Source: a virus. From it: a stretch of 60,347 nt of DNA. The notes under the pieces are model-generated. The model saw only the letters and a list, made by a program, of their open reading frames with translations, ran no database searches and was not told the origin of the DNA. Below, in pieces: positions 47,280 through 54,986 of the stretch (position 1 is its first letter; every line of letters starts with the position of its first letter). Location of the stretch: IMG/VR virus record IMGVR_UViG_3300015242_000026, positions 1 to 60,347 of that record. One strand, given 5' to 3'. A program made the position numbers and the translations under genes.

Positions 47280-47715
47280 CCGAACCAAGCGCCGCAGGGT
47301 ATGGGTGGTGTCCGACGCGGGGTCCGACGACTGTTCGGCGCTCAATGTCTTCGAGCGCGAGGCAGACGCGCGGGAGGCTGTCGACGCGGGGTATGGCGCC
47401 GACGTTCAGGGGCGGGTCCTACATGGGCCCGGCGATGTGCCTGCGAGGCGGGTCCGCTGGTCGGGGTCGTCGTCGATCGGTCCTGATGGCAGCGTGCCCG
47501 CGACGCCGAGTGTTTTCCCGACGAACGTCTGGGATGAGGGCATGGTCTCACGGCGTACCCGGCCGAGCGTGATCGTCACCGACGACGCGGCCGGCGTCGG
47601 GTGGACGGTGGTCCAGGTGAGCGGCTGGGGCGAGGCGGCGGCGTTGAAGGCCCTGACGGGTCGGGTCGCGAAGATCCGCGCGGAGCGCATCGAACCCGCA
47701 GAGGTGACGTCGTGA
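47272..47715 (+). CDS. 147-aa early protein
   Basis: GTG 47272 (8-base overlap). Reads VWVVSDAGSDDCSALNVFE, later NVWDEGMVSRRTRPSVIV and VQVSGWGEAAALKALTGRV. No family recognised. Mixed alpha/beta, no membrane span. Confidence 0.55.
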   Translation: MASRTKRRRVWVVSDAGSDDCSALNVFEREADAREAVDAGYGADVQGRVLHGPGDVPARRVRWSGSSSIGPDGSVPATPSVFPTNVWDEGMVSRRTRPSVIVTDDAAGVGWTVVQVSGWGEAAALKALTGRVAKIRAERIEPAEVTS

Positions 47716-47939
47716 TACGGCACAGGATCTGGCCGGTGGAGGTCTGCTCGGTCTGTGGGGAGTACCGACACGTTCGCGGTGACGGGAAAGTCCGCATGCA
47801 CGCAGCTGCACCGGGGCGGCCGGCCAGCTCGCAGACCTGCGAAGGGTCGGGGCGTCCACCCTCGGAGGTACCTGGTGGTCTGACTGCCGTCGAGTATTTG
47901 GCCCGCCACAAGAAGGCGAAGGAGACAGCCGATGGCTAG
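47712..47939 (+). CDS. 75-aa zinc-ribbon protein, tandem copy 1
   Basis: GTG 47712 (GTGA overlap). Reads IWPVEVCSVCGEYRHVRGDG, then TCEGSGRPPSE: two Cys pairs spaced for zinc. It is paralogous to the next gene, which shares IWPxxICSVCG, VRGDG and GSGRPP. A longer C-terminal helix (AVEYLARHKKAKE) is unique to this copy. Confidence 0.65.
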   Translation: MIRHRIWPVEVCSVCGEYRHVRGDGKVRMHAAAPGRPASSQTCEGSGRPPSEVPGGLTAVEYLARHKKAKETADG

Positions 47940-48111
47940 GTCAGCGATTTGGCCGTCAGGGATCTGCTCGGTGTGCGGCGTGCGTCGTCAGGTCCGCGGC
48001 GACGGGTTCATCCGTAGCCATGTTGTTCCGGGGATGTCGGCGCGGTCGAAGCTGACCTGCGGGGGTTCCGGGCGTCCGCCGGTGCGTTCGAAGGGGCAGG
48101 CCGATGCCTGA
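47932..48111 (+). CDS. 59-aa zinc-ribbon protein, tandem copy 2
   Basis: ATG 47932, overlapping the previous stop by 8 bases. Reads IWPSGICSVCGVRRQVRGDG, later LTCGGSGRPPV. Same layout and spacing as the preceding gene, so a recent tandem duplication is likely. It lacks the C-terminal helix. Confidence 0.65.
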   Translation: MARSAIWPSGICSVCGVRRQVRGDGFIRSHVVPGMSARSKLTCGGSGRPPVRSKGQADA

Positions 48112-48295
48112 CGCGTGGGACGTGATCCAGGATGCGATTGCCCGGCCGTGGACGGTGGTCCCTTCGGTGCCGATGGTGACGGAATCGGTCATCAACTGGC
48201 AGGCCGACGCGGTTGTGGCTGCTCTCGGGGAGGCCGGCTACGTCGTGCTTCCCCCGTCACGTACTGCTGCCAGAAACGGCGGTTCCGATGCCTGA
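48104..48295 (+). CDS. 63-aa early protein
   Basis: ATG 48104 (8-base overlap). A helix/strand unit (DAWDVIQDAIARPWTVVPSV, then ADAVVAALGEAGYVVLPPS). Its second half matches a common short actinophage motif in which a helix leads to VVLP. Unknown function. Confidence 0.6.
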   Translation: MPDAWDVIQDAIARPWTVVPSVPMVTESVINWQADAVVAALGEAGYVVLPPSRTAARNGGSDA

Positions 48296-48560
48296 CCTAT
48301 CTCCGGGTCTGGTAGCCCAGATCGATCAGGTGTACGCGGCGTCGCTCGCCGATCTCCAAGACATCCTCGATGAGGTGGCGCCGTGGATGGCGCGCGGACC
48401 AGGGGTCGCCACGACGTATGCGGCGACAATGCTGCTCCGTTCTGGCTGGACTGAGGAGCAGCTGGCCGGCCTGGCGGCCACCGCGATCGCTGAGTTGATC
48501 CGCGCTCGTGCTGCTGCCGTAGTAGAGCCCGAAACGATCGAGGGGCGCTCCGATGTCTAG
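48288..48560 (+). CDS. 90-aa helical early protein
   Basis: ATG 48288 (8-base overlap). All helical (PGLVAQIDQVYAASLADLQD, EEQLAGLAATAIAELIRARA). No recognised family. Confidence 0.6.
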   Translation: MPDLSPGLVAQIDQVYAASLADLQDILDEVAPWMARGPGVATTYAATMLLRSGWTEEQLAGLAATAIAELIRARAAAVVEPETIEGRSDV

Positions 48561-48819
48561 TCAGCATCGTTCCGGGCGTCGGTCCGGCTGGCGTAGGGGC
48601 AGGTCGGTCGATCCGGCGGCGGTGTTCCGGGCGGTGGGTGCCGAACGGATGCCGTTGACGTCGGCGGAGCGTACCGAGGCGGTGCGCCAGCTGACCGCTG
48701 AGCGGCTGTCGATCAATGAGACGGCCCGACGTCTGGGTTTGGCCGCCCGGACCGTTACACGTCATCGTGCTGCGGCCCGGCGGAGCGAGAAGACCGGTGC
48801 GGGGTGCTCCGATGGCTGA
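48553..48819 (+). CDS. Small HTH protein
   Basis: 88 aa, ATG 48553. Basic Ser-rich start, then an HTH at about 40-80 (TEAVRQLTAERLSINETARR, LGLAARTVTRHRA). It is a resolvase- or sigma-type HTH without an effector domain. Could be a transcription regulator of the downstream genes. Confidence 0.7.
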   Translation: MSSQHRSGRRSGWRRGRSVDPAAVFRAVGAERMPLTSAERTEAVRQLTAERLSINETARRLGLAARTVTRHRAAARRSEKTGAGCSDG

Positions 48820-49462
48820 CGTGGAGATCCCGGCGAGTTGTTCCGGCCGGCCGACGGTCGGTGGGGTGGTGGCACCGTTCGTGAATATCCGGCTTGCTGA
48901 TGGTGGGGTGGATTTCCGCACCCCGCATCAGGGCACGTACGAGCGGTGTTGGCGGGAGAACCTGTGTCAGACGTGCGGCTGTCCGGTCGGTCCGTTGGCG
49001 GTGCTGTTCGGCGGCCCTAGGCAGGTCCGTGAACGCCGGTTCGATGAGCCTCCGCTGTGTCCTCCGTGCGCCGTGTACGCGTCGCAGGTGTGCCCGATGG
49101 TCGCTGGCCGACTGGCCCGGTACGCGTCCCGGGCGCGGCTATCGGAGGGCGCCAGGGGTCATGTCTGCCCGGATGCGGCCTGTTCATGTGGGGGGTTCGT
49201 CGCCTCGGATCCGGACGCCTATGACGCTTCGGGTGATCCAGCGCATCCCTGGTACGCCGTGTACGTGCGCACCAACGGCTGGCGACTCGTCGGGCATTGG
49301 GTGACGGGGCCCTGCTCGGATCGGGGTTGTCTGCACGACCGGCTGCTGGTCAACGGCTGCCAGTTGATCGAGGTGCCGCGCAAGGTGGTGCTCGTGTCAG
49401 CACCCGGCGAGGGTCGGGTCTGGCGGCGGCTGACCGCTGACGAGGTGGGTGCCATTAGCTGA
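48812..49462 (+). CDS. Cys-rich 216-aa early protein
   Basis: ATG 48812 (8-base overlap with the HTH gene). At least three Cys clusters: WRENLCQTCGCPVG near 50, PPLCPPCAVYASQVCP near 82 and CPDAACSCG near 116, then GPCSDRGCLHDRLLVNGC. Similar Cys-rich proteins occur in Streptomyces phages; no function is known. It is the last early gene before a 107-base gap and the replication pair. Confidence 0.65.
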   Translation: MADVEIPASCSGRPTVGGVVAPFVNIRLADGGVDFRTPHQGTYERCWRENLCQTCGCPVGPLAVLFGGPRQVRERRFDEPPLCPPCAVYASQVCPMVAGRLARYASRARLSEGARGHVCPDAACSCGGFVASDPDAYDASGDPAHPWYAVYVRTNGWRLVGHWVTGPCSDRGCLHDRLLVNGCQLIEVPRKVVLVSAPGEGRVWRRLTADEVGAIS

Positions 49463-49569
49463 TCTACCTGGACAGATACGGCGCGGACACCCGATCTTGG
49501 AGGTGTTCGCGCCGAGGCGTAACCCGATGATCCATTGAGTAAGATCGATAGCTGAGACGAGGAGCCTGG
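49463..49569 (+). other. Gap before the replication pair
   Basis: 107 bases without a gene. It contains GCGCGGACACCC and GTTCGCGCCG words that pair imperfectly (CGGCGC...GCGCCG near 49478-49513), and GACGAGGAGCCTGG just before GTG 49570. It is the natural place for a promoter of the replication operon; no convincing -10/-35 was seen. Confidence 0.35.
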
Positions 49570-50487
49570 GTGTCCGTCAAGGTCATGGCCTGGGTATGGG
49601 AGCACTCCCATTCGAGGCTGTCCGCCCGGCTGGTGTTGCTGGCCATCGCTGACCATGCCAACGGCGACGGCATCGACGCGTTTCCCTCGAATCCGCAGCT
49701 GATGATGAAGACGGGGCTCAGTGAACGTGCGGTGCGGTGCGCGGTGGCCGAGCTGGTGGACCTGGGGGAGTTGCACGTCTCGGTGGGCGGCGGGCGGGGT
49801 AACCCGAATCGGTACCGGGTACTGATGCCGGATCGTTCAGCCGAGGCGCCCGCCGCGCAATCGAACCCGGCAGATATTGCCCCCTATGTGGACGGAAACC
49901 CGGCAGATAAAACCCCGTATAGCGTTAACCCGGCAGAGTTAACCCCGTATTCGACGCAGGAAACGGGGCAGAATCCGTCAACAAACCCGGCAGAATCTGC
50001 CCCCGGAACCAAAAGACAACCAAGAGCAACCACCAAGCACTCCCCTTCGGGGAGTGCCGCGCCTGCGCCCGCACGTACGCGTACACGCACGCGAGGGACC
50101 CGCATCCCGCCTGGCTTCGCTCTCGACGAGGACATGCGGGCCTGGGCCTACGCCGACGCCACCCAGGCCCGTTCATCGCCGCCGGACCCAACCGCGTTCA
50201 TGGACTGGCTCGACCGGCACACCGAGCAATTCCGCGATCACTGGACCGGCAAGGACGGGTCCAATGCGGTCAAGCTCGACTGGACCGCGACGTGGCGAAA
50301 CTGGATCCGCAAAGAGATCGACCTGATCGCCCAGCGAGCGGCCCAGCCCGGTACGGCCATCGCACGCTACGGCGGCCCCAACACCCACAAATCGTCCACA
50401 ACGGACCAACGCGTCGCCGCGGGCCTCGCCCTCGCCGAGCAGCTCGAGGCCAACCCCGACCTGGCGCAACTGGAGGCCCCCCGATGA
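49570..50487 (+). CDS. Lambda O-like replication initiator
   Basis: 305 aa from GTG 49570. Winged-helix domain at about 1-85 (KVMAWVWEHSHSRLSARLVL, MMKTGLSERAVRCAVAELVD), a repetitive NPA(D/E)xxPY linker about 97-145, a basic stretch (ARTRTRTRGTR) and a C-terminal domain (DEDMRAWAYADATQARS, KLDWTATWRNWIRKE) of the kind fused to phage initiator proteins that bind the origin and the helicase loader. Four iterons lie inside the linker coding sequence (see next entry). A loader-like gene follows directly, as O and P do in lambda. Confidence 0.85.
   Translation: MSVKVMAWVWEHSHSRLSARLVLLAIADHANGDGIDAFPSNPQLMMKTGLSERAVRCAVAELVDLGELHVSVGGGRGNPNRYRVLMPDRSAEAPAAQSNPADIAPYVDGNPADKTPYSVNPAELTPYSTQETGQNPSTNPAESAPGTKRQPRATTKHSPSGSAAPAPARTRTRTRGTRIPPGFALDEDMRAWAYADATQARSSPPDPTAFMDWLDRHTEQFRDHWTGKDGSNAVKLDWTATWRNWIRKEIDLIAQRAAQPGTAIARYGGPNTHKSSTTDQRVAAGLALAEQLEANPDLAQLEAPR
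49864..50057. other. Candidate replication origin (iterons) inside the initiator gene
   Basis: Four copies of AACCCGGCAGA followed by C-runs start at 49864, 49897, 49927 and 49984 (spacing 33, 30, 57). Copies 1 and 4 form palindromes (GGCAGATATTGCC; GGCAGAATCTGCC). An A-rich stretch follows (about 50007-50036), then a 9-bp hairpin (50037-50057). Lambda ori has the same plan inside gene O. Confidence 0.65.
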
Positions 50488-50969
50488 CACCCGCTGACAC
50501 CGCCCGCGTGCTGTCGAAGGCAGCCGCCTTCGATCAACGCACGATCGGCGCCGCTGACGTGGCCGCGTGGCACGAGGCGATCGGCGACCTCGAGGCCGCC
50601 GACGCCCTGGCCGCAGTGACCCGACACTTCCAACGGACCGACCAGCGGGTCATGCCGTCGCACATCCGGCGCCTGGCCGCCGAGATCGCCCGTGAGCGGC
50701 GCCGGGCGCTGCGCGAGGCCGCCGAGGCGCGGGCGTTGGAATCCGAGCGGTCCGAGCGGCGTACCGACCGTAGGGCGGAGGTCGCCGCGCTGGTCGAGCA
50801 GGTCCGCGGCATCCTCCCGCCGGCCGACGTCGAGGTTCTGCGGCCACGGGCCGCGCACTGGGGCCGTGAGCATCGTGCCTACCGCCGATACGTCGAGGGT
50901 GTACCGAACCCGCACTACGACCCCAGCGCGGTGTACGAGGAACCCGATGGCCGCAAGGGGCAGCGATGA
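50484..50969 (+). CDS. Helicase-loader-like replication protein
   Basis: 161 aa from ATG 50484 (ATGA overlap with the initiator gene). It begins ADTARVLSKAAAFDQRTIGA and ADVAAWHEAIGDLEAADALA, then AVTRHFQRTDQRVMPSHIRR; the rest is a charged helix and a C-terminal YRRYVEGVPNPHYDP. This form is the one encoded next to O-like initiators in actinophages and is thought to load the host replicative helicase, like lambda P. Confidence 0.8.
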   Translation: MTPADTARVLSKAAAFDQRTIGAADVAAWHEAIGDLEAADALAAVTRHFQRTDQRVMPSHIRRLAAEIARERRRALREAAEARALESERSERRTDRRAEVAALVEQVRGILPPADVEVLRPRAAHWGREHRAYRRYVEGVPNPHYDPSAVYEEPDGRKGQR

Positions 50970-51379
50970 GCATCTACGTCACCACGATCAGCATCGACTC
51001 GGTTGATCACGCCGATGGCTGTACCCGGCTGAAGCTGATCGCAGGGTTCGAAAACACCTACGAGGACGACCCTGACCAGCCGTGCAGCTGCAACGCGGGC
51101 CCACTCATCTACGAGGCGAGCCACATCCTGCCGACACCTGACGGCAAGCGTGGCGGCTGCTTCGACCTGGCCGCGATCCCCGGGTTCATTTCCATGCCCG
51201 GCCGCCCGGCGATCGGAACCCTCGACGATGACCGGCCGTACTGGCCGTGGCTGAGGGTCGGCGTCAAGGTGGCCGCTCGGGCCTCATGGTCGGCGGTGGT
51301 GTTGACCCGGTTGCAGGTGGCCGAGGTATATGCGGAGCTCGGCGAATGGCTGGCTGCGACAGGCGAGAAGGAGGATTGA
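50966..51379 (+). CDS. 137-aa replication-region protein
   Basis: ATG 50966 (ATGA overlap). Mixed alpha/beta: TISIDSVDHADGCTRLKLIA, PCSCNAGPLIYEASHILPTP, then RVGVKVAARASWSAVVLTRLQ. Not recognised; one Cys pair. Coupled to the loader gene. Confidence 0.6.
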   Translation: MSIYVTTISIDSVDHADGCTRLKLIAGFENTYEDDPDQPCSCNAGPLIYEASHILPTPDGKRGGCFDLAAIPGFISMPGRPAIGTLDDDRPYWPWLRVGVKVAARASWSAVVLTRLQVAEVYAELGEWLAATGEKED

Positions 51380-51381
51380 TC

Positions 51382-51996
51382 ATGGATGGGATGACACCTG
51401 GCCGTGAGGTGTATGTGGCAGCGGCAGCTGCGTATGCCGATGAGTTCGCCATCCTGGCGGTGTCCGGACTTGTCGAGCGCCTGAGGTCGACAGTCGATGT
51501 CGCGTACCGAGCCGGCCGGGAGGACGCTGCTCGGGACATTGAGGCGGCGGTCGTTGCTGGTGCGCTGATCCCGGAGTGGGCCCGCGACGGCAATGTTCCT
51601 CCGACCGCCGCCGCGCTTCGTGCGTGGGCTGCTCAGCTTGCCCGCGGTGAGGGGGGCGACTGCTCATGCCCTGAGCACGACGTGACGACGCTCGGTGAGC
51701 CGAGACGTACATGGCTGCCGAGCGTGAATCCGGATTGCTCGATCCACGGGAGGAGCTCGACCGGCGGCCAAGGAGCCGTCGTCCGGGACGAGGTGGTCAT
51801 CCGTGGTGAGTTGGATATCGCCACTCTGGTGATGGCGTTGGATCGGGTGACGGAGTCAGGCGCTCGGTCCGAGCGCAGTGCAGCGGCCGACTTGCTGGGT
51901 CGGCTGGGTGCGGTGATGGGTTCGGATGCGAGGTATCGGTTCAGGGGTAGTGGCCTAGGACGATCTGAGCAGAGTGGTCAGGGGAACACTCCATGA
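51382..51996 (+). CDS. 204-aa helical protein
   Basis: ATG 51382, 2 bases after the previous stop. The first 95 residues are helical (VAAAAAYADEFAILAVSGLV, AAALRAWAAQLARG); then GDCSCPEHDVTTLGEPRRT and NPDCSIHGRSS (Cys/His, possible zinc site), and a final helix (ADLLGRLGAVMG). Unknown role. Confidence 0.55.
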   Translation: MDGMTPGREVYVAAAAAYADEFAILAVSGLVERLRSTVDVAYRAGREDAARDIEAAVVAGALIPEWARDGNVPPTAAALRAWAAQLARGEGGDCSCPEHDVTTLGEPRRTWLPSVNPDCSIHGRSSTGGQGAVVRDEVVIRGELDIATLVMALDRVTESGARSERSAAADLLGRLGAVMGSDARYRFRGSGLGRSEQSGQGNTP

Positions 51997-52751
51997 CCAC
52001 CGAACGGTGCGCGGCCGCCGAGCGCTGTACACGCTTCGACCGCCGTGAGCAGTTGGCGGGTGTGACGGAGACGGGGCCGTTGTGTGAGGGCTGCCTCCTC
52101 GCGGGCGAATTGGCGGTGCCTGCCCTGGTGCTGGACTTCCGGGACTTGGAGCAGCAGATTCCTGTCGGGCTGGGTATGCGCGGTGACGGACGTGGGTCGG
52201 GTGATCCGTCGGTACCGATGCGTCTGGATGTCGCTGCGCTACAGGATGAGATCTGGTGGCTGGCGACGGCGTGGGAAGAGATCGTGCGGGACATGGACCG
52301 GTTGTCCACTCCGGAGCTGCGATGGGCGGCCCACGAGTCGGCGCCGGCGCCGAGGCTGCTACGGGGTGTGGAGGTCCAGCGCGCTGTCGGCATCCTCGCG
52401 CATCGGGTACGGCAACTGTCACGAGTTCCGTCGCAGCAGTTCTGGCGCTACCCGCCCACGGACGGCTGGTCGGAGGTCAGCGGCGCGCAGGGCCTCGTCG
52501 ACCTGACCCGGGCGCACCGGCGGGCGATGGCTGTCCAAGGGCTGAACGAGGCCCGACCGGAGCCGTGTGCCGGGGTGCCGTGTCGGGTGTGTGATCTGAA
52601 GGCGCTGTTTCGGGAGCCGGGTGAGGACTGGGTCCGGTGCGGCTCCTGCGGCGCCCACTACTCGGCGACGGACTACCGGACCTGGACACGGCTGGTCAGC
52701 GCGCACGCGGTACGGACCGACACGCCGCAGGCCGACAGCTTGCCGTTGTGA
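51993..52751 (+). CDS. 252-aa Cys-rich protein of the replication region
   Basis: ATG 51993 overlaps the previous stop. N-terminal CxxC-type pair (RCAAAERC, GPLCEGCLLAGEL), a long helical middle (LQDEIWWLATAWEEIVRD, VGILAHRVRQLSRVP), and a C-terminal zinc ribbon (CAGVPCRVCDLKALF, VRCGSCGAHYSATDYR). Proteins with this two-zinc, helix-in-between plan are encoded in many actinophage replication regions; function unknown. Confidence 0.65.
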   Translation: MTTERCAAAERCTRFDRREQLAGVTETGPLCEGCLLAGELAVPALVLDFRDLEQQIPVGLGMRGDGRGSGDPSVPMRLDVAALQDEIWWLATAWEEIVRDMDRLSTPELRWAAHESAPAPRLLRGVEVQRAVGILAHRVRQLSRVPSQQFWRYPPTDGWSEVSGAQGLVDLTRAHRRAMAVQGLNEARPEPCAGVPCRVCDLKALFREPGEDWVRCGSCGAHYSATDYRTWTRLVSAHAVRTDTPQADSLPL

Positions 52752-52793
52752 TCACATAGGTTTACCTTGTCCGTACCACGACTGTGTCCACGC

Positions 52794-52821
52794 AGCCCCA
52801 ACCCTTCATCTGGTTGGGGCT
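52794..52821 (+). terminator. Intrinsic terminator after the replication operon
   Basis: 10-bp perfect stem AGCCCCAACC / GGTTGGGGCT with an 8-base loop CTTCATCT, followed by T. It closes the early operon 43 bases after the Cys-rich gene and 27 bases before the next start. Confidence 0.85.
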
Positions 52822-52847
52822 TCGCTGCGTTCGGAGGTGGGATTGCG

Positions 52848-53051
52848 GTGAACCTGGATGCCGAGGTCACCGCGGTCGAGGCGGCCGGCGTGCTCGGGGT
52901 GGACCGTCATCTGATCTACACCTGGCGGGCACTGGGCAAGGTCACGTCGGTTGGTAGTGGACGGTCACGTCGGTACCGGTGGGGTGACCTGCTGGCAGTA
53001 GAGGCGAGGACCCGGCAGTCCGACCCGGCGGGCCAGCGAAGGACGGCGTGA
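52848..53051 (+). CDS. Excisionase-like HTH protein (MerR-type)
   Basis: 67 aa from GTG 52848 behind CGGAGGTGGG. The core (VTAVEAAGVLGVDRHLIYTW, then RALGKVTSVGSGRSRRYRW and GDLLAVEART) is the MerR-like winged-helix fold of phage excisionases and AlpA regulators. As it follows a terminator it must have its own promoter. It is the best excisionase candidate, although it is about 15 kb from the integrase; a late regulator is the other possibility. Confidence 0.72.
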   Translation: MNLDAEVTAVEAAGVLGVDRHLIYTWRALGKVTSVGSGRSRRYRWGDLLAVEARTRQSDPAGQRRTA

Positions 53052-53149
53052 CGCCCCCACGCCCCCCGCTCCGACCCTGTACCGCGCGGCACCATCGCCC
53101 GCCTGAACCCCATGCCCACGCCGGCCACGCAGCGACCAAGAGGAGAACC

Positions 53150-53635
53150 ATGACCACAGTTGAAGCGGTATCGGCGAACGGCACCGGCTGCCCCGGAGCA
53201 ACCCCTACTGCGGACCTCGTCGGGGACACGGTCGAGGTCACGATTCCCGGTTTCACCGTGAAGCGGGGTACCGGCGCGACGCCGACCGAGTTCCGTAAGA
53301 ACTGCCAGTTCTCCCTGCGTGTCACTGACCCCCGGCGTTTCGCGCTGGCCGGGGTTGACACCGAGGGCACGCTTGACATCCACTCCGGCACCACCGCGAA
53401 GTTGACGATCAAGTATTACTTCCAAGGCGCAGCCAGCACCTCGCTGATCCACAGCTTCACCGGCCCGGAAACCGGTGGCTGGGCAGACAGCTCAGACGCC
53501 GCCGCGCTGGTGTACGGCGACGGCACGAAGTTGCTGAACGTCAACACGGAGCTGCTGCTCACCGGTACCGGGACTGCTGTGGACACGTTCAGCCTCGCGG
53601 CGCCGGTCATTGTCCGGCTCGCCTGGGAAGCCTGA
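53150..53635 (+). CDS. DUF4360 protein without signal peptide
   Basis: 161 aa from ATG 53150 behind GAGGAGAACC. The DUF4360 pattern is clear: NGTGCPGATPTADLVGDTVE, FRKNCQFSLRV, TIKYYFQGAASTS, SFTGPETGGWADSSD and LNVNTELLL. In actinobacteria these proteins are exported and carry a signal peptide and more Cys; here no signal peptide is visible and two of the usual Cys are present. A virion (appendage) or host-surface role is therefore possible. First gene of the fibre cluster. Confidence 0.82.
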   Translation: MTTVEAVSANGTGCPGATPTADLVGDTVEVTIPGFTVKRGTGATPTEFRKNCQFSLRVTDPRRFALAGVDTEGTLDIHSGTTAKLTIKYYFQGAASTSLIHSFTGPETGGWADSSDAAALVYGDGTKLLNVNTELLLTGTGTAVDTFSLAAPVIVRLAWEA

Positions 53636-53680
53636 CCCCCTGGTCGAAATGGCGGGCGCGGCGGCGCTGTCCCGTGCGCC

Positions 53681-53938
53681 TTAGTCGACGGAGCCTTCCG
53701 GCTGTTCCGGCATGGTCGCCAACTGCTCTCGCGCGGCTTGCACCTCCGCGATGAACACGTCGAGCTTGGTCAGCGCGTCCGCCCGGTCCGGAGTGGAGAC
53801 GACCTCCCAGCTGTCGCATTGGTGCGGCAGTTGCACCAACCAGTGCATCGACCGGGCAATGCGCTTGAGCGCTGCGTCGTACGTGTTCTGGAGTCCTTGA
53901 CCGACCTCGAACTCGTACTCGCCACCCATTGACTTCAT
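53681..53938 (-). CDS. Antisense 85-aa protein (moron candidate)
   Basis: Minus-strand gene alone between plus-strand genes. Start unclear: GTG 53947, ATG 53938 or ATG 53929. Helical product (LQNTYDAALKRIARSMHWLV, LDVFIAEVQAAREQLATM) with an acidic tail, no membrane span. Codon use resembles its neighbours. Reversed genes of this kind may be expressed from the prophage. Confidence 0.5.
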   Translation of the reverse strand: MKSMGGEYEFEVGQGLQNTYDAALKRIARSMHWLVQLPHQCDSWEVVSTPDRADALTKLDVFIAEVQAAREQLATMPEQPEGSVD

Positions 53939-53962
53939 GTCACCCACCCTAGGGAGCCGTCG

Positions 53963-54193
53963 ATGCCCGAGGACACCCCGATCGACCTCGACAAGCTCCG
54001 TTCGCTGGGCTTCCTGTCACGCGGGCGCACCGCACCACGGGTGCGGGAGTGGCGCTCCGATGACGGGGAACGCCACAAAGCGACGACCGACGAGCTGAAC
54101 TCGACGGTCACGCAGCATGCCCGCGGTGACCGCCAGGACGTCATGCTCCGGCCCGAAACCATCCGCAAACACATCTCGGAGCTGGTGCGATGA
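53963..54193 (+). CDS. 76-aa protein of the fibre cluster
   Basis: ATG 53963 behind TAGGGAGCC. Charged (TPIDLDKLRSLGFLSRGRT, VREWRSDDGERHKATTDEL), no membrane span; ends IRKHISELVR. The next gene overlaps by 4 bases. Unknown function, possibly a tail-fibre assembly protein by position. Confidence 0.55.
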   Translation: MPEDTPIDLDKLRSLGFLSRGRTAPRVREWRSDDGERHKATTDELNSTVTQHARGDRQDVMLRPETIRKHISELVR

Positions 54194-54450
54194 AACAAGA
54201 TCCGGTACTCGTCGACCCGGACGGGCATCACCCGTACGCCAAAGAGCGAGCCCTCGACGCCGGGCTGTCCGGGGAGGTCGCCGACCTGTGCGAGCGGATC
54301 GTGATGGCCGAACGGGCTGTCCGGCTGACTCCGGGCGACGAGGTGGCCATGGCCGAGTACGAGGCCGCGGTGGCCGCAGCTCAGGCGTACAACGGGCCGC
54401 GACGAGCTACTGGGGTAGCTGTCGGCGGCGACGCGGTAAGGGTGGGCTGA
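54190..54450 (+). CDS. 86-aa protein of the fibre cluster
   Basis: ATG 54190 (ATGA overlap). Acidic helical protein (VADLCERIVMAERAVRLTP, GDEVAMAEYEAAVAAAQAYN). Two bases separate it from the next gene. Unknown function. Confidence 0.55.
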   Translation: MKQDPVLVDPDGHHPYAKERALDAGLSGEVADLCERIVMAERAVRLTPGDEVAMAEYEAAVAAAQAYNGPRRATGVAVGGDAVRVG

Positions 54451-54451
54451 C

Positions 54452-54967
54452 ATGGCGGTAACCAAGTCCGGCGCATATGTGCACACGTTCCAGGAGGCGC
54501 TCCGCGCGACCGCGATCACCGGCACCGGCGGCCTCGACCTGCGGTTAGCCACGGCGAAAATCGCGCTGATCTCCAACTCGGCGTCTGATGGTGTGGCGCC
54601 GATCAACTTCTCCGCGACCACGGTCGGCTGGGCCAACACCAACGAAGTGTCCGGGACCGGCTGGGCAACCGGCGGTGTCCTGTTGTCGGCGGCCGCGGCC
54701 GGTGCGACATCCGTCGTCCCGACCGTCGCGGAGGGAACCACCGGGTCGTTGCGCTACAACTGGACGTCCAGTTTGTCCGTCGCATCGACGACGCTTGTAG
54801 CGGCAGTCGGGGCAATCATCTACCTCGACTCGATCACCGCCCCCGCCGATTTGGTCGACGCCATGTTCCTGTTCATCTATTTCGGTGGTGCGTTCACCAC
54901 AACCGCCGGAACATTCGGGATCACCCCATCCGCGACGGGTCTACTCGAAGTGGATTACACCCCCTAA
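54452..54967 (+). CDS. Beta-rich structural protein
   Basis: 171 aa, ATG 54452. Repetitive strands of the kind seen in phage neck or fibre proteins (LATAKIALISNSASDGVAPI, TLVAAVGAIIYLDSITAP). Ends DYTP; followed by A5-G7 (54976-54987), where the next gene begins. Likely virion protein. Confidence 0.65.
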   Translation: MAVTKSGAYVHTFQEALRATAITGTGGLDLRLATAKIALISNSASDGVAPINFSATTVGWANTNEVSGTGWATGGVLLSAAAAGATSVVPTVAEGTTGSLRYNWTSSLSVASTTLVAAVGAIIYLDSITAPADLVDAMFLFIYFGGAFTTTAGTFGITPSATGLLEVDYTP

Positions 54968-54986
54968 AAAGGGGGGGCGGGTTCCC

